Source of the DNA: Nonomuraea endophytica
GTDB taxonomy: Bacteria > Actinomycetota > Actinomycetes > Streptosporangiales > Streptosporangiaceae
Reading direction: 5' to 3'
Length of the DNA: 64,000 bases
Assembly: GCF_014203235.1 (NCBI RefSeq)
Contig: NZ_JACHIN010000002.1
Location: 179,245 to 243,244, forward strand
Part shown: in pieces, positions 41,646-50,024 of the stretch
Numbering within the stretch: the stretch's first letter is position 1
How the letters are laid out: the number at the start of each line of letters is the position of its first letter
Program-made: the position numbers and the translations under genes
Notes under the pieces: model-generated
The model's database searches: none
The model's input: the letters and a program-made list of their open reading frames with translations, nothing else
Told to the model about the DNA's origin: nothing

Positions 41646-41822
41646 GCGGCGCCTCCCACACTGATCTTTACTCCCAACCGTACAACGCGTCGATCGTATC
41701 GCTTCCCGATACCGAGTACGGCAAGCGATTAGCTTGCCTCCGACTAGAGTGCCAGCGAAAAGCTTGAAAACATCGAGATCTGGTGTACAGAATGACTGTC
41801 TCGTCCATAGGAGGCAGTCACG

Positions 41823-43169
41823 ATGAGCGACGTGTTGAGCGAACTGCTGGCCAGGGAACGGGCCGCGTACGCCGCCCGCAACCCCCGATCGCGCGCGGCG
41901 CACGAGCGCGCCGACCATCTGCTGGGCCGGGTGCCGATGACCTGGATGGCCAAGTCGGCCGCGGAGTTCCCGCTGTACCTGGACCGTGCCTCCGGGGCGC
42001 GGGTGTGGGACGCCGACGGCCATGAGCTCGTCGACTTCTGCCTGGGCGACACCGGCGCGATGGCGGGGCACTCGCCCGAGGCCACGGTCAAGGCGGTGAC
42101 CAGGCGCTACGCCGAGCTCGGCGGCGCCACCACGATGATGCCGACCGAGGACGCCGCGGCCGTGGCCGAGGAGCTGACCCGGCGGTTCGGCGTCAGCCGG
42201 TGGAGCTTCGCCCTGACCGCCACCGACGCGAACCGGTGGGCGTTGCGGCTGGCCCGCGCGGTCACCGAGCGGCCGAGGGTGCTGGTGATGAGCTTCAGCT
42301 ACCACGGCAGCGTCGACGAGTCGTTCATCGTGACCGGGCCGGACGGTCCGGTGTCGCGTCCCGGCAACGTGGGCGCGCCGTTCGACGTGACGCGGACCAG
42401 CCGGGTGGTCGAGTTCAACGACGTGGAGGCGCTGGAGCGGGAGCTGGCCCCGTGCGACGTGGCCGCCGTGCTGATGGAGCCGGCCATGACCAACATGGGC
42501 ATCGTGCTGCCCGAGCCGGGTTATCTCGCCGCGGTCCGCGAGCTGACACGGCGGGCGGGAACGCTGCTGATCAACGACGAGACGCACACGGTCTCGGCGG
42601 GACCGGGCGGCTGCACGAGGGCGTGGGGGCTGCGGCCCGACGTCGTGACCGTGGGCAAGGCGATCGCCGGCGGGCTGCCCATCGGCGCGTACGGGCTGAC
42701 CGGCGAGCTGGCCGAGCGGCTGCTGGGGCGCGCTGACCTCGACCTGGTCGACACCGGCGGCGTCGGCGGCACGCTGGCCGGCAACGCGCTGTCGATGGCG
42801 GCGGCGCGGGCGACCCTCGGCGAGGTGCTCACCGAGGGCGCCTACGACCGGATGATCGCCCTGTCGGCCCGCTACACCGAGGGCGTCCAGCGGCTCATCG
42901 ACACCCATGGGCTGCCGTGGGTGGTGACGCGGCTCGGCGCGCGCTCCGAGTACCGGTTCATGGCGCCGGGGCCGCGCAACGGCACCGAGTCCTACCTGTC
43001 GACCGACGCCGAGCTCGAGGACTACCTCCACCTCTATCTGCTCAACCGGGGCGTGATGCTGACGCCGTTCCACAACATGGCCCTGATGTGCCCCGACACC
43101 ACCGAGGCCGACGTCGATCTGCACCTGGAGATCCTCGGCGCCGCGGTGGCCGCACTGCCCACAGCTTGA
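41823..43169 (+). CDS. Class III PLP aminotransferase (glutamate-1-semialdehyde-aminomutase-like)
   Basis: 448 residues, strong AGGAGG 8 bases upstream. Motifs are ASGARVWDADGHELVDFCLG, GDTGAMAGHSPEATVKAV, VLMSFSYHGS-like text (VLVMSFSYHGSVDESFIV), AAVLMEPAMTNMGIVLPEPG, LLINDETHTVSAGPGG and the PLP lysine Lys279 in VVTVGKAIAGGLPIGAYG. The order fits HemL-like or beta-amino-acid aminotransferases. The usual DEV is DET here. An inverted repeat (TGACTG at 41793 and CAGTCA at 41815) flanks the ribosome site and could mask it in RNA. It is probably under control of the divergent Lrp protein and acts in amino-compound catabolism. It ends exactly where the convergent MFS gene ends. Confidence 0.9.
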   Translation: MSDVLSELLARERAAYAARNPRSRAAHERADHLLGRVPMTWMAKSAAEFPLYLDRASGARVWDADGHELVDFCLGDTGAMAGHSPEATVKAVTRRYAELGGATTMMPTEDAAAVAEELTRRFGVSRWSFALTATDANRWALRLARAVTERPRVLVMSFSYHGSVDESFIVTGPDGPVSRPGNVGAPFDVTRTSRVVEFNDVEALERELAPCDVAAVLMEPAMTNMGIVLPEPGYLAAVRELTRRAGTLLINDETHTVSAGPGGCTRAWGLRPDVVTVGKAIAGGLPIGAYGLTGELAERLLGRADLDLVDTGGVGGTLAGNALSMAAARATLGEVLTEGAYDRMIALSARYTEGVQRLIDTHGLPWVVTRLGARSEYRFMAPGPRNGTESYLSTDAELEDYLHLYLLNRGVMLTPFHNMALMCPDTTEADVDLHLEILGAAVAALPTA

Positions 43170-44597
43170 TCAGGCGCGCAGGGGGACCGCCTTGATCGCC
43201 AGTGCGGCCAGCAGGCTGATCGTGGCCAGCCCGGCCGACACGGCGAAGACGGTCCCCGTCGCCCCGGCATAGGCATCGCGTACGGCGGGGCCGTACCCCT
43301 GGGCGGAGCTCACGGCGTGCGTGACGATCGCGCCCAGCACGGACATGCCCATCACCCCGCCGAGCGAGCGGAAGAACGACACCGACGCGCTCGCCGCGCC
43401 GACCCGGTCGGCGGGCGCGCCGTTCTGGACGGCAAGCACGTAGTTCTGCATCACGACCCCGATGCCGAGACCGACGAGGACGGTCGATGCGACGACATAC
43501 CAGAGGGGCGGCCCCGAGCCGAGGACCGCCAGCATCGCCAGGCCGCCGGCCAGCGCGGCCGAGCCGCCCACGAGAAAGCCCTTCCAGCGTCCGAACCGGG
43601 TGATGAGGTGACCGGAGCCGAGCGAGGCGAGCGTGGTGCTCACCATCATGGGCATGCACAGCAGCCCGGCCTCGGTCGGCGAGTAGCCGCGGGCGAGCTG
43701 GAAGTACTGGCTGATGAAGACGATGGAGCTGAACATGACCATCCCCACGGCCGCGCTCCCGGCGATCGCGAGCGCGGTGGTGCGCCGGCGCAGCAGGGAC
43801 AGCGGTACGACGGGGTCGGGGTGCCGCCGTTCGGCGAGGTACAGAAGGACACCGGCGACGAACGTGCCGGCCAGGCACGCGGCGCTCTGCCAGGACACCC
43901 ACGGGAAGGCGCGGCCGGCGAAGGTCACCCACACCGCGGGAGTCATGGCGGTCACGGTGGTCAGCAGCGCGCCGAGGTAGTCGACGCGGGCCTCGCTCCG
44001 GATCCAGGGCACGCGCAGGTATCTGTTCAGGATGACCAGGCTCACCACCGCGAAGGGGACAACTACGAAGAAGCACCAGCGCCAGCCCAGCCAGGCGGTG
44101 TCGACGATCGCCCCGCCGATCAGCGGTCCGCACAGGGTGCCGAGGGCCATCACGGTGGCGATGTAGCCGCCGTAGCGCCCGCCCTGCCGCGGCGGGACGA
44201 TGCCGGCCACGATGGCCTGCGCCGTCGCCAGTAACCCGCCCATCGCGACGCCCTGTACGGCGCGCATGCCGATGAGCATCTCGATGGTGGGGGACGTCCC
44301 GGCGGCCACCGACCCGGCGGCGAACAGCGCCAGCGCCGCCTGGACGACCTTGCGCTTGTCGAACTGGTCGGCCAGCCGCCCCCACAACGGGATGCTGACG
44401 GTCATCGTGAGCAGGGAGGTGGCCACGAGCCAGGTGTACTGCGCCTGGCTTCCGCCGAGAGCGGTCACGATCGACGGCACCGCGTTGGTGACGATCAGCG
44501 TGCTGGACACGGCGGAGAACAGGGCGAGTAGCAACCCGGCCAGGGCCTTCAGGATCTCGCGCTCGGACAGCCGGGAGGAGGGAGCATCTAGTTCCAT
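43170..44597 (-). CDS. DHA2-family MFS exporter (14 helices)
   Basis: 475 residues with about 14 hydrophobic segments. Motif A is GRLADQFDKRKVVQAALALF, and VQGVAMGGLLATAQAIVAG resembles motif C. The rest matches EmrB/QacA-type drug:H+ antiporters (AGLLCMPMMVSTTLASLGSG, VGLGIGVVMQNYVLAVQNGA). Its start at 44597 is 25 bases after the end of the MarR gene, so the two form one operon with the regulator first. The natural reading is a MarR-controlled efflux pump for a toxic intermediate or antibiotic. Substrate unknown. Confidence 0.92.
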   Translation of the reverse strand: MELDAPSSRLSEREILKALAGLLLALFSAVSSTLIVTNAVPSIVTALGGSQAQYTWLVATSLLTMTVSIPLWGRLADQFDKRKVVQAALALFAAGSVAAGTSPTIEMLIGMRAVQGVAMGGLLATAQAIVAGIVPPRQGGRYGGYIATVMALGTLCGPLIGGAIVDTAWLGWRWCFFVVVPFAVVSLVILNRYLRVPWIRSEARVDYLGALLTTVTAMTPAVWVTFAGRAFPWVSWQSAACLAGTFVAGVLLYLAERRHPDPVVPLSLLRRRTTALAIAGSAAVGMVMFSSIVFISQYFQLARGYSPTEAGLLCMPMMVSTTLASLGSGHLITRFGRWKGFLVGGSAALAGGLAMLAVLGSGPPLWYVVASTVLVGLGIGVVMQNYVLAVQNGAPADRVGAASASVSFFRSLGGVMGMSVLGAIVTHAVSSAQGYGPAVRDAYAGATGTVFAVSAGLATISLLAALAIKAVPLRA

Positions 44598-44622
44598 GCT
44601 TTAACTATATGGACATGTCGCA

Positions 44623-45066
44623 CTACTTGGCAGGGCCGAAGTCCTTGTCGGCCTGCTCGTCGAGGGCCGCGTCGAGCGCCTCGCTGTTGAGCACCTTCAG
44701 GACCTCCTGGGCGTCGCCGAGCACGTCCTGGAAACGCTCGACGAGCAGGCGGTTCACGGTGTCCAGGACCTCGTGCCCGTGCCGGGTGACGTCGAAGACC
44801 ACGCCGCGCCCGTCGGAGGCCAGCCCGCCGCGCTCGATCAGGCCGCTCTTGACCATCCCGTTGGTGAGGGCGGAGATGGCCGGCCTGCTGACGGCCGTGT
44901 ACCTGGCCAGCTCGTAGGCCCGTTGCCGACCGGCGGCCGCGCTGGTCAGGGCCCGGTACTGCGGCATGGTCAGGCCGCCCTCCTCGCACGCCTGCTGGGC
45001 GATGCGGGCCAGGCGGACGATCGTCCGGACGGCGGCGAGCAGGTCGGCGTCCATGCCCTTGTCCAT
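44623..45066 (-). CDS. MarR-family transcriptional regulator
   Basis: 147 residues, GAAGGAG upstream of the ATG. Winged-helix pattern: LAAVRTIVRLARIAQQACEE, GGLTMPQYRALTSAAAGRQR, AYELARYTAVSRPAISALTN (recognition helix), GMVKSGLIERGGLASDGRGV (wing) and VFDVTRHGHEVLDTVNRLLV. It precedes the MFS exporter on the same strand and is divergent from the amidase operon. It could therefore control both efflux and the plus-strand catabolic operon from the 131-base gap. Confidence 0.92.
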   Translation of the reverse strand: MDKGMDADLLAAVRTIVRLARIAQQACEEGGLTMPQYRALTSAAAGRQRAYELARYTAVSRPAISALTNGMVKSGLIERGGLASDGRGVVFDVTRHGHEVLDTVNRLLVERFQDVLGDAQEVLKVLNSEALDAALDEQADKDFGPAK

Positions 45067-45102
45067 GTCTCTCCTTCACACTGCGTCCCTGATCGGCCAC
45101 AG

Positions 45103-45122
45103 CCTAATTCAATGGATTGGGG
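45103..45122. promoter_or_regulatory. Possible MarR operator
   Basis: The 20-base stretch CCTAATTCAATGGATTGGGG is an imperfect palindrome (14 of 20 positions symmetric; core CAATGGATTG). It lies in the divergent gap between marR-like and amidase genes. Further right, TTAAAGCACTTAA at about 45175-45187 is a second short symmetric element near the amidase start. Confidence 0.35.
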
Positions 45123-45197
45123 CGCTCTGCCCCATTGCGCACGACGAGAAAGTGGCTACACTCCCCATATGATTAAAGCACTTAACTACTTCTGGCC

Positions 45198-46634
45198 ATG
45201 GGCGGCCGGGTAACGCCAGCCGGCCTGGACGCACTGGCCCAGGCCGAACTCGTCCGCACCCGCCAGGTCACCCCGGCCGAGCTGCTGGACGACACGATCG
45301 ACCGCATCGAGAAGACGAACCCGGCGATCAACGCAATCGTCACCAAGATGTACGACGAGGCCCGCGAGACGCTGGCCGCCCCACTGCCGGAAGGGCCGTT
45401 CACCGGCGTGCCGTTCCTTCTGAAGGACGGCGGCGGCGTGGCCTACGCGGGAGTGCCGATGACCTCCGCCAGCAGGTTCCTGGCCGACTACGTCCCCGAC
45501 CGGGACGGCGAGCTCACCCGCAGGTACAAGGCCGCCGGGCTCGTGGTCTGCGGCAAGACCAACCTGCCCGAGTTCGGGCTCCAGCCGACCACCGAACCGG
45601 AGCTGTTCGGCCCCACCAGGAACCCCTGGGACCCTGACCTGTCGGCCGGCGGCTCCAGCGGCGGCGCGGCCGCGGCGGTCGCGGCCCGCATGGTCACGAT
45701 GGCCAACGCCAGCGACAGCGGCGGGTCCATCCGGGTGCCGGCCTCGTGCTGCGGCGTGTTCGGGATGAAGCCGACCCGGTTGCGCATCGCCTCCGCCCGC
45801 AGGCGGGCCGGGGTCTCCATGCGCATCGCGGTGCTGAGCGAACACGCGATCACGCTCAGCGTCCGCGACTGCGCGGCCCTGCTCGACGCCACCGCCGGAC
45901 CGCTGCCCGGCGACCCCTTCGTCGCACCCCCGCCACCCCGCCCGTACCTGGAGGAGACCAGAACCGACCCCGGCAGGCTGCGGATCGTCTTCACCAGGCA
46001 GTCACTCGTCGGCGCGCCGATCCACCCGGACGCCGTCGCGGCCGTGGAGGACGCGGCCCGCCTGTGCGAGAGCCTCGGCCACCACGTGGAGGAGGGCACG
46101 CCCCGGCTGGGCTCCGATCTGGCCAGGCCGTTCACGACCGTCTCCGCGGGCGGTCTGGCCTGGGACATCGCCCACCTCGAACGCGTCACCGGCAAGAAGG
46201 CCCGGCCTGAGGACTTCGAGGCGGCCACCTGGGCCATGATCGAGAAGGGCCGGTCCGGCTCGACCAGCCTGATCGACTACATGGACGCGCTAGCCGAGCT
46301 GCAGACCCTCTGCGACGACCTGGCCGCCTTCCAGGCGCCTTACGATCTCTGGCTCACGCCCGCCACCGCCTCCCCGGCCCCGCCGCTGGGCGCGTTCGCC
46401 ACCGGCGGGCTCGCCGCCATGGGCGCATTCCTGCAGTTCACCACGCTCATCAACATCACCGGCCAGCCGGCCGTGTCGATCCCGCTCTACTGGAACTCCG
46501 CCGGGGTCCCGCTCGGCGCCCACTTCGTCGCGCCCTACGGCGACGAAGGCATGCTCTTCCGTCTCGCCGCCCAGCTCGAGGCCGCGCGCCCCTGGGCCGC
46601 GCGGGCCCCCCACCAAGCCGAGAGGTTCTCATGA
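45198..46634 (+). CDS. Amidase signature family hydrolase
   Basis: 478 residues. The Ser-cisSer-Lys triad is visible: Lys76 (VPFLLKDGGG), Ser153/154 in SAGGSSGGAAA, and Ser177 in ASDSGGSIRVPAS. Text around FGMKPTRLRIASA and the C-terminal FTTLINITGQPAVSIPLYWN are family hallmarks. Amidase-signature enzymes hydrolyse amides, including side-chain or cyclic-derived amides. There is no Shine-Dalgarno before ATG 45198, which suggests a leaderless transcript or a different start. It is the first gene of a seven-gene plus-strand operon and overlaps the next gene by ATGA. Confidence 0.92.
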   Translation: MGGRVTPAGLDALAQAELVRTRQVTPAELLDDTIDRIEKTNPAINAIVTKMYDEARETLAAPLPEGPFTGVPFLLKDGGGVAYAGVPMTSASRFLADYVPDRDGELTRRYKAAGLVVCGKTNLPEFGLQPTTEPELFGPTRNPWDPDLSAGGSSGGAAAAVAARMVTMANASDSGGSIRVPASCCGVFGMKPTRLRIASARRRAGVSMRIAVLSEHAITLSVRDCAALLDATAGPLPGDPFVAPPPPRPYLEETRTDPGRLRIVFTRQSLVGAPIHPDAVAAVEDAARLCESLGHHVEEGTPRLGSDLARPFTTVSAGGLAWDIAHLERVTGKKARPEDFEAATWAMIEKGRSGSTSLIDYMDALAELQTLCDDLAAFQAPYDLWLTPATASPAPPLGAFATGGLAAMGAFLQFTTLINITGQPAVSIPLYWNSAGVPLGAHFVAPYGDEGMLFRLAAQLEAARPWAARAPHQAERFS

Positions 46635-47869
46635 CGACGTCCACCGACACCCGGCCCAATCCGTACTTCCCCGGCGACCACTGGACCTCGCACGTGTTCA
46701 TCGCCAACGAGGTGATGGACGACCAGATCAAGCACACGCTCGGCATGATGTTCTTCGGCATGTCCGACCTCGGCGAATGCCTGGAGGCGGCGGCGAAGGT
46801 CCGGCTCGACGACGAGGAGAGCTGGGTCACGGCCTGGTCCGACGTGGCCTTGCGGCTGCAGCGGCGGGCCGAGGCGGCCGAGCGGAAGGGGCGGCTGGTC
46901 AGCGCGGCCGACGCCTACCTGCGGGCCTCGACGTACTGGCGCACCTCGCTGCTGCACTTCAGCTTCCCCGACGACCCCAGGGTCAGGGGGAACGCGGTCG
47001 CGGCCTACGCCTGTTACGACCGCTACCTGGAGCTGTCGGACTATCCGGGACAGCTGCTCAAGATTCCCTACCAGGACAGCTTCCTGCCCTCCTACCTCTA
47101 CCGTTCCCCGCTGGCCAAGGGGCCGGCGCCGCTGCTGATCTTCTTCCAGGGGCGGGACGCCTGGGCGGAGGACACCCGCTGGGTCTACGACAACGCGATC
47201 CGGCGTGGCTACCACTGCCTCGCCGTACAGGGACCTGGGCAGGGTGCGGCGCTGCGCGTCAACAACCTCCACTTCCGCCACGACTGGGAGAACGTCGTCT
47301 CCCCCATCGTGGACGTGGCCGAGAAGCTCGACGGCGTCGACCGCGAGCGCATCGGCCTCATGGGACTGAGCTTCGGCGGCTACCTCGCGCCCCGGGCGGC
47401 GGCGTTCGAGTCCCGGCTGAAGGTGTGCGTGGCCAACCCGGGCGTGCTGAAGTGGGGCGCCTCCATCAAGGAGAACCTGCCGGAGACGATCGGCCAGGCC
47501 CTGGAGGAGGGGCCCGACGCGTTCAACGCCGCGGCGGCCGCCCTCAGTGAGGCCTCGCCGCTGGCCGACTGGTTCATCCGCGACTCCTCCTGGAAGCACG
47601 GCGTGCAGACGCCGTACGAGCTGTTCAAGGAGCTCGACGCCTGCGACCTGACCGACGTGGCCGGGCAGATCACCTGCCGCACGCTGGTCATGGACGGCAC
47701 CGAGGAGCGGTTCTCCGCAGGACACGCCGAGCAGCTCTATGACGCGCTGACCTGCCCGAAGGACTTCCTGCTCTTCGACGCGGACTCGACCGCGCAGCTG
47801 CACTGCCAGACCGGCGGCACCGCGACGGCAGCCGAGTTCACCTTCGACTGGCTGGACGAGCACCTCTAA
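46631..47869 (+). CDS. Alpha/beta hydrolase, FrsA / C-C hydrolase-like
   Basis: 412 residues. A helical N-terminal region of about 140 residues (AADAYLRASTYWRTSLLHFS, AYACYDRYLELSDYP) precedes the hydrolase core: APLLIFFQGRDAWAEDTRW, LAVQGPGQGAALRVNNL, nucleophile IGLMGLSFGGYLAPRAAA, TLVMDGTEERFSAGHAEQLY (acid) and DADSTAQLHCQTGGTATAAE (His). This architecture is shared with 2,6-dihydroxypseudooxynicotine hydrolase and other FrsA-like enzymes that break C-C bonds in heterocycle catabolism. Position right after the amidase (ATGA overlap) fits a pathway in which a ring or side chain is opened and then cleaved. Substrate is inference. Confidence 0.88.
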   Translation: MTTSTDTRPNPYFPGDHWTSHVFIANEVMDDQIKHTLGMMFFGMSDLGECLEAAAKVRLDDEESWVTAWSDVALRLQRRAEAAERKGRLVSAADAYLRASTYWRTSLLHFSFPDDPRVRGNAVAAYACYDRYLELSDYPGQLLKIPYQDSFLPSYLYRSPLAKGPAPLLIFFQGRDAWAEDTRWVYDNAIRRGYHCLAVQGPGQGAALRVNNLHFRHDWENVVSPIVDVAEKLDGVDRERIGLMGLSFGGYLAPRAAAFESRLKVCVANPGVLKWGASIKENLPETIGQALEEGPDAFNAAAAALSEASPLADWFIRDSSWKHGVQTPYELFKELDACDLTDVAGQITCRTLVMDGTEERFSAGHAEQLYDALTCPKDFLLFDADSTAQLHCQTGGTATAAEFTFDWLDEHL

Positions 47870-47897
47870 ACGGCGCCGTGAAGGAAGAGGGCGACCC

Positions 47898-49265
47898 ATG
47901 ACCGCCGCCGATGCGCCGGATCCGTCCGAACCCGTCGTCCTGCCGGACGACCTGCTGCCCGGTGCCGAAGCCACGGAGCCGGGACTGCTCGACACACTCC
48001 GCCACGGCGGCTGGTCGCTCTGCGCGACCGCCATCCCGCTCGTGGCCCTCGAACAACTCACCCGCGACGCGACCACCACGCTGGCGCCGGACATCAGGGA
48101 CTACTTCGGCATCTCCGCCGGCTTCCTCACCGCGATGGCCGGGCTGTCGGGGGTGGCGCTGACGGTCGGCGGCATTCCGATGGCGTGGCTGGCCGACCGG
48201 GTCAACCGCAAGCATCTCGTGGTCGCCTCGGCCGTGCTGGGCACGTGCGCGCTGACGCTGGCCGGGCTGGCGCAGGACACCTGGCAACTGCTCGTGGCCT
48301 ACCTGCTGACCGGCGTCGCCGCCGCGTACTCCAACCCGGTCTTCCTGTCGATGTTGTCCGACGGCTACCCCGTCCAGGGGCGCGGCCGGATCCTGTCGCT
48401 GCACGCCATGGCCACTCCGCTGGGACAGGCGCTGGGCCCGGCCCTGGCCGGTGGGGTGGCCGGGCTCGTGGGCGGGCCGCAGGCGTGGCGGTGGGCGTAC
48501 TTCGCGCTCGCCGTGCCGTACGCGCTGGCCGCCATCGCCGCGGCCGTCTTCCTCAGGGAGCCCGGCCGGGGCCGGGCCGAGCAACACCTGTTCTCCGGTA
48601 CGGCCGGCCCGCCGGTGGGCATCTTGCAGGCGTTCCGGGAGATGATGCGGGTCAAGACCTTCGTCCACATGTGCGTGGGCATCGGGGTCCTCGGCCTGGC
48701 CCTGGCCACGCTCCCCCTCCAGATGTCGATCCTGCTCGGCGACGAGTACGGGTTCGACGCCTCAGCCCGGGGCGTCGTCTTCTCCCTGGCCCAGATCCCG
48801 GTCATCGCCGCGATGATCATCACCGGGCACCACTTCGACCGCTCCTACCGGCGCCAACCGGAACGGATCATGCACCTGGCCGGCTTCGCCATGCTGGCCT
48901 TCGGCGGGCTCGTGCTCGTCGGCGTCTGGTTCCCGTCGGTCTGGCCCCTGCTCACCTTCTACGTGCTGGCCTGCATGTGCAGCGGCATCGCGCTCACCGC
49001 GGTCAACCCGCTGATCGCCTCGGTCACCCCGCCCCGGGTGCGTACCCAGGCGTTCGCGATCCTGCCGGTGTTCACCTTCCTCATGGGCGGCTTCCTCGGG
49101 TCGGTCTTCGCCGGTTTCGTCGCCGACTCCTTCGGGCCGCGCATGGCGCTGACGGTGGTCATGCCGCTGTCGGCGTTCGCCGCCGGATACGTCTTCCTCC
49201 ACAGCGCCCGCTACCTGCGGCCGGACATCGCCGCGGCGCTGACAGAACTCACCAGAAGGGCGTGA
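47898..49265 (+). CDS. MFS transporter, probable importer of the operon substrate
   Basis: 455 residues, about 12 membrane helices. Early text is SGVALTVGGIPMAWLADRVN (motif-A-like loop LADRVNRKHLV). The family look is that of spinster-/hexuronate-like MFS transporters (AYSNPVFLSMLSDGYPVQGR, MGGFLGSVFAGFVADSFGPR), different from the DHA2 pump on the other side. It lies 28 bases after the hydrolase gene and 4 bases before the SDR gene, so it is part of the catabolic operon. The simplest role is import of the compound degraded by its neighbours. Confidence 0.9.
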   Translation: MTAADAPDPSEPVVLPDDLLPGAEATEPGLLDTLRHGGWSLCATAIPLVALEQLTRDATTTLAPDIRDYFGISAGFLTAMAGLSGVALTVGGIPMAWLADRVNRKHLVVASAVLGTCALTLAGLAQDTWQLLVAYLLTGVAAAYSNPVFLSMLSDGYPVQGRGRILSLHAMATPLGQALGPALAGGVAGLVGGPQAWRWAYFALAVPYALAAIAAAVFLREPGRGRAEQHLFSGTAGPPVGILQAFREMMRVKTFVHMCVGIGVLGLALATLPLQMSILLGDEYGFDASARGVVFSLAQIPVIAAMIITGHHFDRSYRRQPERIMHLAGFAMLAFGGLVLVGVWFPSVWPLLTFYVLACMCSGIALTAVNPLIASVTPPRVRTQAFAILPVFTFLMGGFLGSVFAGFVADSFGPRMALTVVMPLSAFAAGYVFLHSARYLRPDIAAALTELTRRA

Positions 49266-49269
49266 CAGC

Positions 49270-50013
49270 ATGTTCGACCTGTCAGGCAAGGTCGCCGTGG
49301 TCACCGGCGCCAGCTCCGGCATCGGGGCGGAGATCGCCCGCGCGGCCGGCGCGGCCGGGGCCCACGTGGTCCTGGCCGGCCGCTCCGAGTCCCGGCTGGA
49401 GGAGGCCGCGAAGGCGGTGACCGCCGCCGGGGCCGACGCGGCCACCGTGGCCGTGGACCTGCGCGCCGACGACGCGCCGGAGGCGATCGTCGCGGCGGCG
49501 CTGGCCCGGTTCGGCCGGATCGACGTCCTGGTCCACTCAGCCGGGATCTACACGCAGGCGTCGCTGGAGGAGACCACCGACGAGGTGTTCGACGACCAGT
49601 GGACGATCAACGTGCGGGCGCCCTTCCGGCTCACCCGGGCGGTCCGGCCCCACCTCGGCCGCGGAGCCTCGATCATCTTCGTCTCGTCCATGTCGGGGCA
49701 CGTCGGCTCGCCCAACGACAGCGCATACTGCGCCTCCAAGGGCGCCATTGAGCTCATGGTCAAGGCCCTGGCCACGGAGCTGGCGCCCGCCGGGATCCGG
49801 GTCAACGCGGTCGCGCCGGGCAACGTGCACACCCCGATCAACCAGGAGCTGATCACCGCCGAGGTGGAGCGGGAGATCGTGGCAGCCACCCCGGCCGGGC
49901 GCATCGGGCTGGTCCACGACATCAGCCCGGCGGTCGTGTTCCTGGCCTCCGACGCCGCGGCGTACGTGGTCGGCGCGAGCCTGCCCGTCGACGGCGGCTT
50001 CATCGCCCAGTAA
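49270..50013 (+). CDS. SDR-family NAD(P)-dependent oxidoreductase
   Basis: 247 residues. Cofactor motif VVTGASSGIGAEIARA, NAD(P) acidic or basic discriminator at LAGRSESRLEEA, and HSAGIYTQASLEE (in place of NNAG). The catalytic Ser is in FVSSMSGHVGS and the intact YxxxK is in AYCASKGAIELMVKA. It ends with the usual SDR C-terminus VGASLPVDGGFIAQ. It resembles 3-oxoacyl-ACP reductase/glucose-dehydrogenase-like enzymes. It sits in the middle of the catabolic operon, 4 bases after the MFS gene and 11 bases before the PLP decarboxylase, and probably oxidises or reduces a pathway intermediate. Confidence 0.92.
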   Translation: MFDLSGKVAVVTGASSGIGAEIARAAGAAGAHVVLAGRSESRLEEAAKAVTAAGADAATVAVDLRADDAPEAIVAAALARFGRIDVLVHSAGIYTQASLEETTDEVFDDQWTINVRAPFRLTRAVRPHLGRGASIIFVSSMSGHVGSPNDSAYCASKGAIELMVKALATELAPAGIRVNAVAPGNVHTPINQELITAEVEREIVAATPAGRIGLVHDISPAVVFLASDAAAYVVGASLPVDGGFIAQ

Positions 50014-50024
50014 AGGAGTTTGGC

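Noticed and set aside
41646..43124. Leftward extension of the Lrp frame to 650 codons
   Set aside because: The extension is antisense to the aminotransferase gene and low in complexity; GTG 41645 has its own ribosome site and begins right before the HTH.
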